From: Aquabacter sp. L1I39
GTDB lineage: Bacteria; Pseudomonadota; Alphaproteobacteria; Rhizobiales; Xanthobacteraceae
Direction: 5' to 3'
DNA: 64,000 nucleotides
Assembly (NCBI RefSeq): GCF_017742835.1
Contig: NZ_CP072392.1
Coordinates: forward strand, 387,559 to 451,558
Shown here: one piece after another, positions 17,422-26,204 of the stretch
Position numbering within the stretch: position 1 is the stretch's first letter
How the letters are laid out: every line of letters begins with the position of its first letter
Notes under the pieces: generated by a model
Told to the model about the DNA's origin: nothing
Databases searched by the model: none
Seen by the model: only the letters and a program-made list of their open reading frames with translations
Program-made: the position numbers and the translations under genes

Positions 17422-17928
17422 TTACTCCGCCGCGCGGATGTTGAGCTTCGCCTCGGCGATGGAGGTGAGCTTCTGGTCCGCCGCCTTTTCCTCGGCGAGG
17501 TTGCGTTCCAGGACGCGGGCGCAGTCGGCACGTCCCAGGCGCTTGGCCCAGGCGACCAGCGTGCCGTAGCGGGTCATCTCATAATGCTCCACCGCCTGGG
17601 CGGCGGCGGCGAGGGCGGCGTCGAGCACTTCCGGATCATCCACCTCGCTGGCGATGTCCTCGGCCTCGTCGATGATGCCGTCAATGGCCGGACAGGTGGT
17701 GGTCTTGGCTTCCACCCCATGCATGCGGAAGACTTCCTCGACACGGGTCACATGGCCCTGCGTCTCCGTGAGATGCATCTGGAATGCCTGCTTGAGCGTG
17801 GGGTCGCTCGCCTTGTCGATCATCTTGGGAAGCGCCTTCACGATGCGCTTCTCGGCATAATAGATGTCCTGCAGGGTGTGGACGAACAGGTCGTCCATAG
17901 TCTTGATGTCTTTCGAGAAAAGACCCAT
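17422..17928 (-). CDS. Ferritin-like DUF892 protein (YciE/YciF family)
   Basis: Four-helix ferritin-like protein of 168 residues. The start MGLFSKDIKTMDDLFVHTLQDIYYAEKRI is diagnostic of the family, and carboxylate/His positions such as HLTETQGHVTRVEEVF and EHYEMTRYGTLVAWA fit a di-iron site. Members are induced in general stress; function is not well established. The ATG at 17928 has a GGAGGGAG ribosome site; a longer frame from 17997 lacks family similarity. It is transcribed alone. Confidence 0.9.
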   Translation of the reverse strand: MGLFSKDIKTMDDLFVHTLQDIYYAEKRIVKALPKMIDKASDPTLKQAFQMHLTETQGHVTRVEEVFRMHGVEAKTTTCPAIDGIIDEAEDIASEVDDPEVLDAALAAAAQAVEHYEMTRYGTLVAWAKRLGRADCARVLERNLAEEKAADQKLTSIAEAKLNIRAAE

Positions 17929-18246
17929 GGTTCTCTCCCTCCATGTGCTGTGAGGCGCGCCCGTTGCGGGCGCTTTTGCGGGAGTCCGCGTGATCACTTC
18001 AGGTGCGAGGCACCCGATGCAGGCGCCCTATGCCTCCGGTGACCGCGTGTCCGTCCCGGCCTGACCTTCCAACGGAGGGACGGCCCGCAGGTTCCTCCTG
18101 CCACGCTTGAGGAGCGGAAAAGGGGCGATTGCTTTTGTCTTGGACGTTGCGACGTTGCGTTGGGCGTTGCGCAAGGGGGAACCGCCTCGCGCGGGATGCG
18201 TTGTGCGCCGTCGACGGCCGCATCAGGCGGGCGGGGAGAACCATCC

Positions 18247-19344
18247 ATGCAGCTCTTCAAGTGCCAGAACTGCGAGCAGGTGCTTTATTTCGAGAACACC
18301 ACCTGCGTGAAGTGCGGCCTGCGGCTGGGTTACCTGCCCGACCGGGGGGCGCTCAGCGCGGTGAAGCCGGACGGGGCCACCTGGGTGGCGCTCGCCAATC
18401 CCAAGGCGCGTTATCGCTTCTGCGCCAACTGGGAAAGCTATGCCTGCAACTGGATGGTGGATGCGGGGGAGGGGGAAGCCTATTGCCGCGCGTGCCGCCA
18501 TAACCGCACCATCCCGGACTTATCAAGCCCGGAGAACCACCGCGACTGGCAAAAGATCGAGCAGGCCAAGAGGCGCCTCTTTTATTCGCTCATCCGCCTG
18601 AAGCTCCCCTTGCCCACGCCGGGGAGCGGGGATCCCGAGCCGCTGGTGTTCGACTTCCTGGCAGATCCGCCGCAGGGACCGAAGGTGCTCACCGGTCACG
18701 ACAATGGCGTGATCACGTTGTCCCTGCGCGAGGCGGATGATGCTGAGCGGGAGAAGGTGCGCGCCTCCATGGGCGAACTCTACCGCACTTTGCTCGGTCA
18801 TTTCAGGCACGAGGTGGGGCACTTCTACTGGGACAAGCTGGTGCGCGACGGCGGCCAGTTGGAGGCCTTCCGCGCCCTCTTCGGCGATGAGCGGGACGAT
18901 TATGGGGAGGCGTTGAACCGTCATTACGAGCAGGGCGCTCCGGCAGACTGGCAGGAGCGTTTCGTGAGTTCCTACGCCACAATGCATCCCTGGGAGGACT
19001 GGGCCGAGACATTCTCCCACTATCTGCACATCCTGGACACGCTGGAAATGGCGGGAGCCTTCGGCATCCGCATCGATCCGGACATCACCGACGATACGGC
19101 CCTTCAGGCCGATATTTCCTTCGACCCCCACCGGGTCCGGGACGTGCGCCGGATCATCGACGCCTGGCTGCCGCTGACCTATGCGGTGAATTGCCTGAAC
19201 CGCTCCATGGGGCAGCCGGACCTTTATCCCTTTGTCATCCCGCCGGCGGTGGTGGAGAAGCTCGCTTTCATCCACGACACGGTGCAGGGACGCGTGCCGG
19301 CGGTGCGTCCGTCCCAAGGGGCCGTGCCAGCCGCGGCGCAATAG
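18247..19344 (+). CDS. Putative zinc-binding metallopeptidase with N-terminal zinc ribbon
   Basis: Protein of 365 residues. Residues 6-23 hold two CxxC pairs (C6/C9 and C20/C23), a zinc ribbon, and a further Cys pair lies near residues 80-83 (CRAC). The peptidase motif HEVGH is at 188-192, with downstream DDYGEALNRHYEQG and HPWEDWAETFSHYLHI supplying likely further zinc ligands. This is the arrangement of the 'putative zinc-binding metallo-peptidase' family; substrates are unknown. The start at 18247 follows GGGGAGAACCATCC and leaves the zinc ribbon intact. It is flanked by unrelated genes, divergent from the DUF892 gene. Confidence 0.87.
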   Translation: MQLFKCQNCEQVLYFENTTCVKCGLRLGYLPDRGALSAVKPDGATWVALANPKARYRFCANWESYACNWMVDAGEGEAYCRACRHNRTIPDLSSPENHRDWQKIEQAKRRLFYSLIRLKLPLPTPGSGDPEPLVFDFLADPPQGPKVLTGHDNGVITLSLREADDAEREKVRASMGELYRTLLGHFRHEVGHFYWDKLVRDGGQLEAFRALFGDERDDYGEALNRHYEQGAPADWQERFVSSYATMHPWEDWAETFSHYLHILDTLEMAGAFGIRIDPDITDDTALQADISFDPHRVRDVRRIIDAWLPLTYAVNCLNRSMGQPDLYPFVIPPAVVEKLAFIHDTVQGRVPAVRPSQGAVPAAAQ

Positions 19345-19385
19345 CCCGGCTCCCGCGCCCGTCCTGCTAGAGGATTTGAGACGTT

Positions 19386-20030
19386 CTAACGCCCGTAAGC
19401 CGCCAGGAAGACGCGCACCGCCTCGTCGACCGTCTGTGCGATCTGCTCGGCAGTGGGTGGGGCGTTGCAGCCGAAGAGCAGGCCCTTCACGGTCTTGTCG
19501 TGGCACAGGTTGAAGAAGAGGTGGGCTGCCTTCAATTCGTCCTGCATCTGGAGGCGGCCGAGCTCCGCCTGCTGGCGCAGGAGATCCGCTAAGCGACGCC
19601 CGCCCTGGCAGGGGCCGGCCTCGAAGAAGGCTTGGCCCACGCGGGGGAATTTCTCCGCCACGCCCATCACCATGCGCACCAGGCGGATATGGTCGGGCTC
19701 GACCATCATGGTCAGGAAGGAGATGCCGATCTGGCGCAACAGGCCGGCGACGTCGTCGCTGGTGCCATCCACTTCGAAGAGGCGTTCGGCGGACTTGCTC
19801 CGCTCGCTCAGGACGAGGGCCTCGAACAACTCCTCCTTGCTGCTGAAATAGACATAGATGGTGGCCTTTGAAACGCTGGCCGTCTTTGCCACCTCGTCCA
19901 TGCTGGCGCCGTCGAAGCCCTTGTCGAAGAACACCCGTCGCGCGCCGTCGAGGATGTCGCGGCGCTTGGCGGACTCGGGTTCCTGGCGGGCGCCCGTGCG
20001 TGCAGGCGCAGCTGAAGTGGTCGTGCTCAT
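19386..20030 (-). CDS. TetR/AcrR family transcriptional regulator
   Basis: Repressor-type protein of 214 residues. The N-terminal HTH (about 24-70) reads RRDILDGARRVFFDKGFDGASMDEVAKTASVSKATIYVYF, standard for TetR. The C-terminal half matches AcrR-like ligand-binding regions (TetR_C). The ATG at 20030 has GAGGGAG upstream; a longer frame to 20108 would add residues unlike the family. It is divergent from the EmrA/EmrB genes, and palindromes in the gap look like its operators, so a drug-responsive autoregulated efflux switch is likely. Confidence 0.88.
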   Translation of the reverse strand: MSTTTSAAPARTGARQEPESAKRRDILDGARRVFFDKGFDGASMDEVAKTASVSKATIYVYFSSKEELFEALVLSERSKSAERLFEVDGTSDDVAGLLRQIGISFLTMMVEPDHIRLVRMVMGVAEKFPRVGQAFFEAGPCQGGRRLADLLRQQAELGRLQMQDELKAAHLFFNLCHDKTVKGLLFGCNAPPTAEQIAQTVDEAVRVFLAAYGR

Positions 20031-20213
20031 GTCTCCCTCGGCCCGAGAGCCCCGCCGCCGTCCTGCGGCAGTGGCGCCAGTGTGAGCGGCAAGGCCGTGG
20101 ACCTTCAATGGGCTCCGGGCAGTTTTCCCTGTTCGGAAGCACCTGAGTTGGTCCGAACAATGGGACGCCTTGCCCGGTCACTTAAGCGGTCCGGTCCATG
20201 CCTGTCAAAGCCA

Positions 20214-20268
20214 TTGACTAAACCGTTTGGTTTGATATGTAAAGAAATATGAACTGAACGTTTCAGTT
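20214..20268 (+). promoter_or_regulatory. emrA promoter with TetR-type operators
   Basis: TTGACT at 20214-20219 and TATGTA at 20236-20241, 16 bp apart, form a good sigma-70 promoter. AAACC-GTTT-GGTTT at 20220-20233 fills the spacer. AACTGAA-CGT-TTCAGTT at 20252-20268 is a perfect inverted repeat around the expected start of transcription. Both share a CGTTTnnGTTT core. Binding by the divergent TetR protein would block RNA polymerase. Confidence 0.65.
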
Positions 20269-20298
20269 TTATCACCGCCCGCTCAAGCGAGGCCCAGA

Positions 20299-21534
20299 AT
20301 GGCCCAGACCATGGCCCCAGTCCTTCTGAAGAGAGAGGATGCGCCCCCGACCCGGGAGGCCTCCCAGATGCCGGAGCGCACCGGAGCATCCCAGCCGCGC
20401 GCGGAGGCGGAGGCGCCCCGCAGCGAGGCGCCTAACGTCACTGCCAAGCGCCCGGACGGGCAGGCACCCGCGTCTCAGCCGGCAGACCAGGCGGATGCGC
20501 GAAAGCCGTCCCGCAAGCGCAAGATTCTTGGCGCCGTGCTCGTCCTCGCCGGGGCAGCTGGCTTCTATTACGGCTTGAACTGGTGGACGGTGGGCCGCTT
20601 CCTGGTCTCCACCGACGATGCTTATGTGGCGGCGGATACCTCCGTTCTGGCGGCCAAGGTGGGCGGCCATATCGTCAGCATCGACGTGGACACCAACCAG
20701 CCCGTCCATGCGGGCGACGTCATCGCCCATATCGATGATGGCGACTATGCCCTCTCCCTCCAGGCGGCGGAGGACAAGATCGCCACCCAGCAGGCCACCA
20801 TCGCCCGCTATGGCCAGCAGATCATCGCCGGGCAGGCGAGCGTGGATCAGGCGGTCGCGGAACTGGCGGCGGACGAGGCGGAGCTGAACCGCACCCAGCT
20901 CGACTATGAGCGGCAATCCAAGCTCGCCAAGTCGGAATTTGCCAGCCGCTCCACGCTCGAAAACGCCGTCGCCGCCCGCGACAAGGCGCAGGCGGCCGTA
21001 GACGCCGCGAAGGCGGCGGTCGCCTCGGCTCAGGCCAATGTGGCGGTGCTCAAGGCCCAGCAGACCGAGGCCTCCCGCACGCTGGCGGAACTGACGGTCT
21101 CCCGCGACCAGGCCAAGCGCAACCTGGACTTCACCTTCGTGCGCGCGCCCTTTGACGGCATCGTCGGCAACCGGGCGGTGCAGGTGGGGCAATTGGTGCA
21201 GGCGGGCACGCGCCTCATCGCGCTGGTGCCTATCTCCAAGGTTTATGTGGATGCCAATTTCAAGGAGACCCAGCTCGGCCGCCTGCATCCCGGCCAGGCG
21301 GTGGACGTGGAAGTGGACGCCTTTCCCGGCCGTGCCTTCCATGGCCGCGTGGTGAGCATCGCGCCAGCCTCCGGCTCGGTCTTCAGCCTGCTGCCGCCGG
21401 AGAATGCCACGGGCAACTTCACCAAGATCGTCCAGCGCGTGCCGGTGCGCATCGAGCTCGACGACGAGGCACGCCAGGCCGGCGTGCTGCGGCCGGGCAT
21501 GTCGGTCAACGCCATCGTCGACACGCGCAGCTGA
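20299..21534 (+). CDS. HlyD/EmrA family membrane fusion protein
   Basis: Periplasmic adaptor of a tripartite efflux pump, 411 residues. Residues 1-72 are a charged cytosolic extension. One membrane helix follows at about 76-96 (KILGAVLVLAGAAGFYYGL). The barrel-sandwich half-motif VGGHIVSIDVDTNQPVHAGDV, a long Ala-rich coiled-coil hairpin (about 140-260) and the second lipoyl half with FVRAPFDGIVGNR come next. It forms an operon with the MFS transporter eight bases downstream. No outer-membrane TolC is nearby. Confidence 0.9.
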   Translation: MAQTMAPVLLKREDAPPTREASQMPERTGASQPRAEAEAPRSEAPNVTAKRPDGQAPASQPADQADARKPSRKRKILGAVLVLAGAAGFYYGLNWWTVGRFLVSTDDAYVAADTSVLAAKVGGHIVSIDVDTNQPVHAGDVIAHIDDGDYALSLQAAEDKIATQQATIARYGQQIIAGQASVDQAVAELAADEAELNRTQLDYERQSKLAKSEFASRSTLENAVAARDKAQAAVDAAKAAVASAQANVAVLKAQQTEASRTLAELTVSRDQAKRNLDFTFVRAPFDGIVGNRAVQVGQLVQAGTRLIALVPISKVYVDANFKETQLGRLHPGQAVDVEVDAFPGRAFHGRVVSIAPASGSVFSLLPPENATGNFTKIVQRVPVRIELDDEARQAGVLRPGMSVNAIVDTRS

Positions 21535-21542
21535 GGCCCGTC

Positions 21543-23114
21543 ATGTCCGGTACCCTCGCCTTGCCCGCCGCGACGGCCCGTCCCTCGTCCGAGGGGCGGC
21601 GCATGTTCGCCTTCCTGTGCATGGTCTTCGGCATGTTCATGGCGATCCTGGACATCCAGATCGTCTCGGCCTCGCTGGCGGAGATCCAGGCGGGGCTGGC
21701 GGCGAGCTCGGACGAGATTTCCTGGGTCCAGACCTCCTATCTCATCGCCGAGGTGGTGATGATCCCGCTGTCAGGCTTCCTGTCGCGGGCCTTCTCCACG
21801 CGCTGGCTGTTCGTGGCCTCGGCGGTGGGCTTCACCACCATGAGCCTGTTATGCGCCACCGCCACCACCATCAGCCAGATGATCGTCTATCGCGCCCTCC
21901 AGGGCTTCCTGGGCGGCGGCATGATCCCCACCGTGTTCGCGGCGGCCTATTCGGTCTTCCCGCGTGAGAAGCAATCGGTGGTCTCGCCCATGATCGGGCT
22001 GGTGGCGACGCTGGCGCCCACCATCGGGCCGACCGTTGGCGGCTATCTCACCGACCTTTTCTCCTGGCACTGGCTGTTCCTGGTGAATGTGGTGCCTGGC
22101 ATTTTCGTGGCCATCGCCTGCGCCATCCTGGTGGATTTCGACGAGCCGGACCTGTCCTTGCTCGACCGCTTCGACTGGTGGGGCCTTCTCTTTATGGCCG
22201 GCTTCCTGGGCAGCCTGGAATATGTGCTGGAGGAAGGGCCCACCAATGACTGGTTCGAGGACAACACTATCCTCGCCTTCGCGGTGGTCTGTGCCTTCTC
22301 CTCCGTCGCCTTCTTCGCGCGGGCCTTCATGGCCCGTCACCCGGTGGTGGAGTTGCGGGCGTTCGCGAACCGCAACTTTGCGGTGGGCTCGGCCTTCAGC
22401 TTCGTCATGGGCATCGGCCTGTATGGCCTGACCTATCTCTATCCGCTCTATCTGGCCCGGGTGCGCGGCTATTCGGCCCTGATGATCGGCGAGACCATGT
22501 TCGTCTCGGGCCTTGCCATGTTCCTGACCGCGCCCATAGCCGGGCGGCTTTCGGCCAAGGTGGATCCGCGCATCATGATGGCGGCGGGCTTCTTGGGCTT
22601 TGCCATCGGCACCTGGCAGGTGACCTACATCACCAAGGATTGGGATTTCTGGGAATTGCTGGTGCCCCAGATTTTGCGCGGCGTGTCGCTGATGACCGCC
22701 ATGATCCCCATCAACAACGTCTCGCTGGGCACCTTGCCGCCGGCACAATTGAAGAATGCCTCGGGCCTGTTCAACCTCACCCGGAATCTAGGTGGGGCGG
22801 TGGGGCTCGCGCTCATCAATACGGTGCTGAACAATCGCTGGGACCTCCACCTCGCCCGCCTGCACGAGAGCGTGCAATGGGCGCGGGGTGCGGCCGTGGA
22901 GCGGCTGGACACCATGACGGCGGCGCTCTCCGCGCTCGGGTCCGATGCGGAGCTGGCGGCGCTCAAGAAGCTGGCCGGCCAGGTGCGCATCCAGGCGGAA
23001 GTGATGGCTTTTTCGGATGTCTTTCTGGTGCTGACCGGCCTGTTCGTCACCCTCTTCTTCTTCGCCCCCCTCATGCGCCGGCCGGTGAACAAGGGCGGCG
23101 GCGGGGGCCATTGA
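21543..23114 (+). CDS. DHA2 family MFS multidrug efflux transporter (EmrB/QacA type)
   Basis: Proton-driven inner-membrane exporter of 523 residues with about 14 predicted helices. The DHA2 motif in helix 1 is MAILDIQIVSASLAEIQ, motif C-like GPTVGGYL follows in helix 5, and IPINNVSLGTLPPAQLKNASGLFNLTRN is typical of EmrB. It pairs with the adaptor upstream and is probably controlled by the divergent TetR protein. The stop lies ten bases before the convergent IclR gene's stop. Substrate unknown. Confidence 0.9.
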   Translation: MSGTLALPAATARPSSEGRRMFAFLCMVFGMFMAILDIQIVSASLAEIQAGLAASSDEISWVQTSYLIAEVVMIPLSGFLSRAFSTRWLFVASAVGFTTMSLLCATATTISQMIVYRALQGFLGGGMIPTVFAAAYSVFPREKQSVVSPMIGLVATLAPTIGPTVGGYLTDLFSWHWLFLVNVVPGIFVAIACAILVDFDEPDLSLLDRFDWWGLLFMAGFLGSLEYVLEEGPTNDWFEDNTILAFAVVCAFSSVAFFARAFMARHPVVELRAFANRNFAVGSAFSFVMGIGLYGLTYLYPLYLARVRGYSALMIGETMFVSGLAMFLTAPIAGRLSAKVDPRIMMAAGFLGFAIGTWQVTYITKDWDFWELLVPQILRGVSLMTAMIPINNVSLGTLPPAQLKNASGLFNLTRNLGGAVGLALINTVLNNRWDLHLARLHESVQWARGAAVERLDTMTAALSALGSDAELAALKKLAGQVRIQAEVMAFSDVFLVLTGLFVTLFFFAPLMRRPVNKGGGGGH

Positions 23115-23123
23115 GGGCGCAGG

Positions 23124-23930
23124 TCAGGCGCCCATCACGCCTTCGAGGCGCCGGGCCAGGGCGATGAGCCGTGGCCGGACGTCCTTCAGAAGGAAGTCGG
23201 GCGAGGTGATGACGGTTGGCGCCCCGCAATTGACCACCATGGGGTCGAGCCCGCCGCCGGGCCGGAACCCCACGGCGATGGCGCTCACCGTTTCCTGCCA
23301 CTCCCCGAAGGAGCAGCAGCAGCCGAGCGTGCGATGATCTTCCAGCGCCTGTTCCAGGCCCTGCTGGAGCTTGGGCCAGGCCAGAGGATCGACCCGGCTC
23401 AACTCATCATAGAGCGCCGCGCGCTCGTCCAGCGCCAGCGCCGCCACATAGGCCCGGCCCATGGAGCTGCGCGCCATGGACATGCGTGAGCCCACGTCGA
23501 TGTTGAGCGAGATGGCTGCCGTGCCGCGCAGGCATTCCACATAGCGCATGCTCAGGCGGTCCCTTACGCCGAGCCCCACCGTGCCGTCCGAGAAGGTGGC
23601 GAGCTCGCGCATGCCGGCGCGGGCGATCTGGCGCACCGAAAGGCCGCCGAGCGCCACCGAGCCCAGCGCCATCAATTGCGTGCCCTGGCGGTATTTCCCT
23701 GCTTCCTCGACGAAATGCAGGTAGCCAAGCTTCGTGAGCGTGTAGGTGAGCCGCGAGACGGTGGAGCGGGGCAGGCCGCAGCGGGCCGCGATCTCATGAT
23801 TGGCCAGCAGCGTCTCTCCCGGCTTGAAGGCCGAGAGCACCTCCAGCCCCCGCGCCAGCGCTGTCACGAAATGGCGGTCGTCTTTCGATCCGTCTTCGGC
23901 ATCGGTCTGAGGGGGCTGAACGCGGGGCAT
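23124..23930 (-). CDS. IclR family transcriptional regulator
   Basis: Regulator of 268 residues. The winged HTH covers about residues 25-80 (ALARGLEVLSAFKPGETLLANHEIAARCGLPRSTVSRLTYTL) and the IclR effector domain about 95-260. Its divergent partner is a beta-oxidation operon, and two identical 17-bp palindromes lie in the gap. IclR proteins of this kind (PcaR, PobR and similar) respond to aromatic or dicarboxylic acids. The likely ligand here is an acyl-CoA or dicarboxylate of the adjacent pathway; this is inference. Confidence 0.9.
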   Translation of the reverse strand: MPRVQPPQTDAEDGSKDDRHFVTALARGLEVLSAFKPGETLLANHEIAARCGLPRSTVSRLTYTLTKLGYLHFVEEAGKYRQGTQLMALGSVALGGLSVRQIARAGMRELATFSDGTVGLGVRDRLSMRYVECLRGTAAISLNIDVGSRMSMARSSMGRAYVAALALDERAALYDELSRVDPLAWPKLQQGLEQALEDHRTLGCCCSFGEWQETVSAIAVGFRPGGGLDPMVVNCGAPTVITSPDFLLKDVRPRLIALARRLEGVMGA

Positions 23931-23973
23931 GAAGGAGCCTCAGAAGGGGGCGGCGAGACGCAGCGCCGTAGTC

Positions 23974-23990
23974 ATTCTGCAATGCAGAAT
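23974..23990. promoter_or_regulatory. IclR operator candidate, copy 1
   Basis: ATTCTGCAATGCAGAAT is a perfect palindrome with 8-bp arms around a central A. It lies 44 bp upstream of the IclR start codon, so it could serve autoregulation. An identical copy lies at 24078-24094. Confidence 0.75.
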
Positions 23991-24077
23991 GCACGTTGCT
24001 GAACCGCCAAGCCAATGCCGGACATGGCTTGACATGGGCTCATCCATAGCCCAACACGACCATAACTGTGAACTTCA

Positions 24078-24094
24078 ATTCTGCAATGCAGAAT
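24078..24094. promoter_or_regulatory. IclR operator candidate, copy 2
   Basis: Second exact copy of ATTCTGCAATGCAGAAT, 16 bp upstream of the ATG of the fadB-like gene. The centres of the copies are 104 bp apart, near ten helical turns, so both face the same side of the DNA. Position close to the start codon suits repression of the beta-oxidation operon. Confidence 0.75.
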
Positions 24095-24109
24095 GAGAGG
24101 GAGGATGCC

Positions 24110-26182
24110 ATGGGACCGGTGCGGACGGAAGCAGGTGCGGATGGCGTGATGCGCCTCACCATCGACAATCCTCCGGTCAATGCGCTCTCCGCCGCCGTGC
24201 GCGCCAGCATCGCAGCCGGCATCGCGCAAGCCAATGCGGACCCCGCGGTGCGCGCGGTGGTGGTCACGGGCGCGGGCAAGGCGTTCGTGGCAGGGGCGGA
24301 CATCTCCGAATTCGGCAAGCCTCCATTATCGCCGTCCTTGCCGGAGGTGCTCCAGGCGGTTGAGGCCAGCGCCAAGCCCGTGGTGGCGGCCGTCAATGGT
24401 GTGGCGCTTGGGGGCGGCCTGGAACTGGCGCTGGCGTGCCATGCCCGCGTGGTCAGCCCCAAGGCCCGCCTCGGCCTGCCGGAAATCAAGCTCGGCATCA
24501 TTCCAGGTGCTGGCGGCACCCAGCGCCTGCCCCGCATCCTTGGTGCCGCCCGTGCCTTCGAATTGATGGCGAGCGGCGAGCCGGTGGATGCGGCGGAGGC
24601 CCTCACCACGGGCCTTGCCGACCGTCTGCAAGAGGCCGACCTGCTGGCGGAGGCGGGTCGCCTTGCCCTTGAGCTGGCAGACCAGCCCCAATTGCCGCGC
24701 GTGCGCGACCGGGCCGACCGCTTCTCCGAGGCCGACCGCGCCGCCTTCGAGGCCGCCGCCGCCGAAGCCGTCAAGCGCGCCCCGCGCATGCCCAATGTGG
24801 CGGCGCTGGCCAAGTCCGTGAGGGCCGCGCTGGACCTGCCGTTCGAGGACGGGTTGGCGGTGGAGCGCGCCGCTTTCCAGGACCTGGTGAAGGATCCCAG
24901 CTCCAAGGCCCTGCGCCATCTCTTCTTCGCCGAGCGGGCGGCCGCCCGCGTGCCGGGCATCGGCAAGGAGGTGCGCCCGCGCCCCATCGCCCGCGCCGCC
25001 GTCATCGGTGCCGGCACCATGGGCGGCGGCATCGCCATGTGCTTTGCCCAGGCGGGCATTCCCGTCACCCTCATCGAGGTGAAGGCGGAGGCCCTGGAGG
25101 CGGGGCTCGCCCGCATCAAGGCCAATTACCAGACCTCCGTGAAGCGCGGCTCTCTCGCGCCGGACGCCATGGCGGCGCAACTGGCTTTGATCTCGGGCGG
25201 CGTGGGCCTGGAGGCGGCGGCCGAGGCCGATGTGGTGGTGGAAGCCGCCTTCGAGGACATGGCGGTGAAGAAGGATATCTTCGGCACCCTCGACCGCGTC
25301 GCCAAGCCCGGCGCCATCCTGGCCACCAACACCTCCTATCTGGACGTGGATGCCATCGCCGCCGCCACCAGCCGGCCGCAGGATGTGGTGGGGCTTCATT
25401 TCTTCAGTCCGGCCAATGTCATGCGCCTGCTGGAGGTGGTGCGCGCCAAGGCCACCGCACCGGACGTGCTGATGACCGGCCTCGATCTTGGCCGCCGCCT
25501 GGGCAAGGTGCCGGTGGTGGTGGGCGTGTGCTACGGCTTCGTGGGCAACCGCATGATGGCCAAGCGCAGCCAGGCGGCCGAACGCGTGCTGCTGGCCGGC
25601 GCGCTGCCCCACGAGGTGGATGACGCCTTCACCGCCTTCGGCTTCCGCATGGGCCCCTTCGCGGTGCTGGACCTCGCGGGCCTCGACATCGGCTGGCGGG
25701 CGCGCAAGGTCACGGGCGTGAAGGCCCCGGTGGTGGACGCCTTGTGCGAGCGGGGCCATTTCGGCCAGAAGACCGGGCGCGGCGTCTATCTGTATCCGGC
25801 TGGCGCCCGCAAGGGCGAGCGCGATCCGGAGACGGAGGCGCTCATCCTCGCCCTGTCCGCCGAGCGGGGCATCACGCGCCGCGCCTTCACGCCGGACGAG
25901 ATCATGGCGCGCCTGCTCTATCCCATGGTGAATGAGGGCGCGCGCATCCTGGAGGAAGGCATCGCGGCCCGGGCTGGCGACATCGACCTCGTCTGGATCA
26001 ACGGCTATGGCTGGCCCCCCTTCACCGGCGGCCCCATGCACTGGGCGGAGAGCGTCGGACTTTCCAAGATCGTGGAAGCGCTGGACACCTTCGCCGAGGA
26101 AACGGGCGACGAGAGCCTGCGCCCCGCTGCCTTGCTGCGAACGTTGGCGGAGCAGGGCGGCTCCTTCGCCGACAAGGCATAG
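24110..26182 (+). CDS. Bifunctional enoyl-CoA hydratase / 3-hydroxyacyl-CoA dehydrogenase (FadB/FadJ/PimF-like)
   Basis: Fusion enzyme of 690 residues for two beta-oxidation steps. The crotonase part (about 1-200) has both catalytic glutamates, in ALGGGLELALACHARV and LPEIKLGIIPGAGGTQRL. The dehydrogenase part starts near 290 with the NAD motif AAVIGAGTMGGGIA and has HFFSPANVMRLLEVV with the catalytic His. The ATG at 24110 follows GAGGGAGG; a longer frame from 24068 would be coded through the operator. It leads an operon with two acyl-CoA dehydrogenases. The set resembles pimF-pimC-pimD of Rhodopseudomonas (dicarboxylate degradation). Confidence 0.9.
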   Translation: MGPVRTEAGADGVMRLTIDNPPVNALSAAVRASIAAGIAQANADPAVRAVVVTGAGKAFVAGADISEFGKPPLSPSLPEVLQAVEASAKPVVAAVNGVALGGGLELALACHARVVSPKARLGLPEIKLGIIPGAGGTQRLPRILGAARAFELMASGEPVDAAEALTTGLADRLQEADLLAEAGRLALELADQPQLPRVRDRADRFSEADRAAFEAAAAEAVKRAPRMPNVAALAKSVRAALDLPFEDGLAVERAAFQDLVKDPSSKALRHLFFAERAAARVPGIGKEVRPRPIARAAVIGAGTMGGGIAMCFAQAGIPVTLIEVKAEALEAGLARIKANYQTSVKRGSLAPDAMAAQLALISGGVGLEAAAEADVVVEAAFEDMAVKKDIFGTLDRVAKPGAILATNTSYLDVDAIAAATSRPQDVVGLHFFSPANVMRLLEVVRAKATAPDVLMTGLDLGRRLGKVPVVVGVCYGFVGNRMMAKRSQAAERVLLAGALPHEVDDAFTAFGFRMGPFAVLDLAGLDIGWRARKVTGVKAPVVDALCERGHFGQKTGRGVYLYPAGARKGERDPETEALILALSAERGITRRAFTPDEIMARLLYPMVNEGARILEEGIAARAGDIDLVWINGYGWPPFTGGPMHWAESVGLSKIVEALDTFAEETGDESLRPAALLRTLAEQGGSFADKA

Positions 26183-26204
26183 GTCAGGATAGAGGGCAAC
26201 CGCC

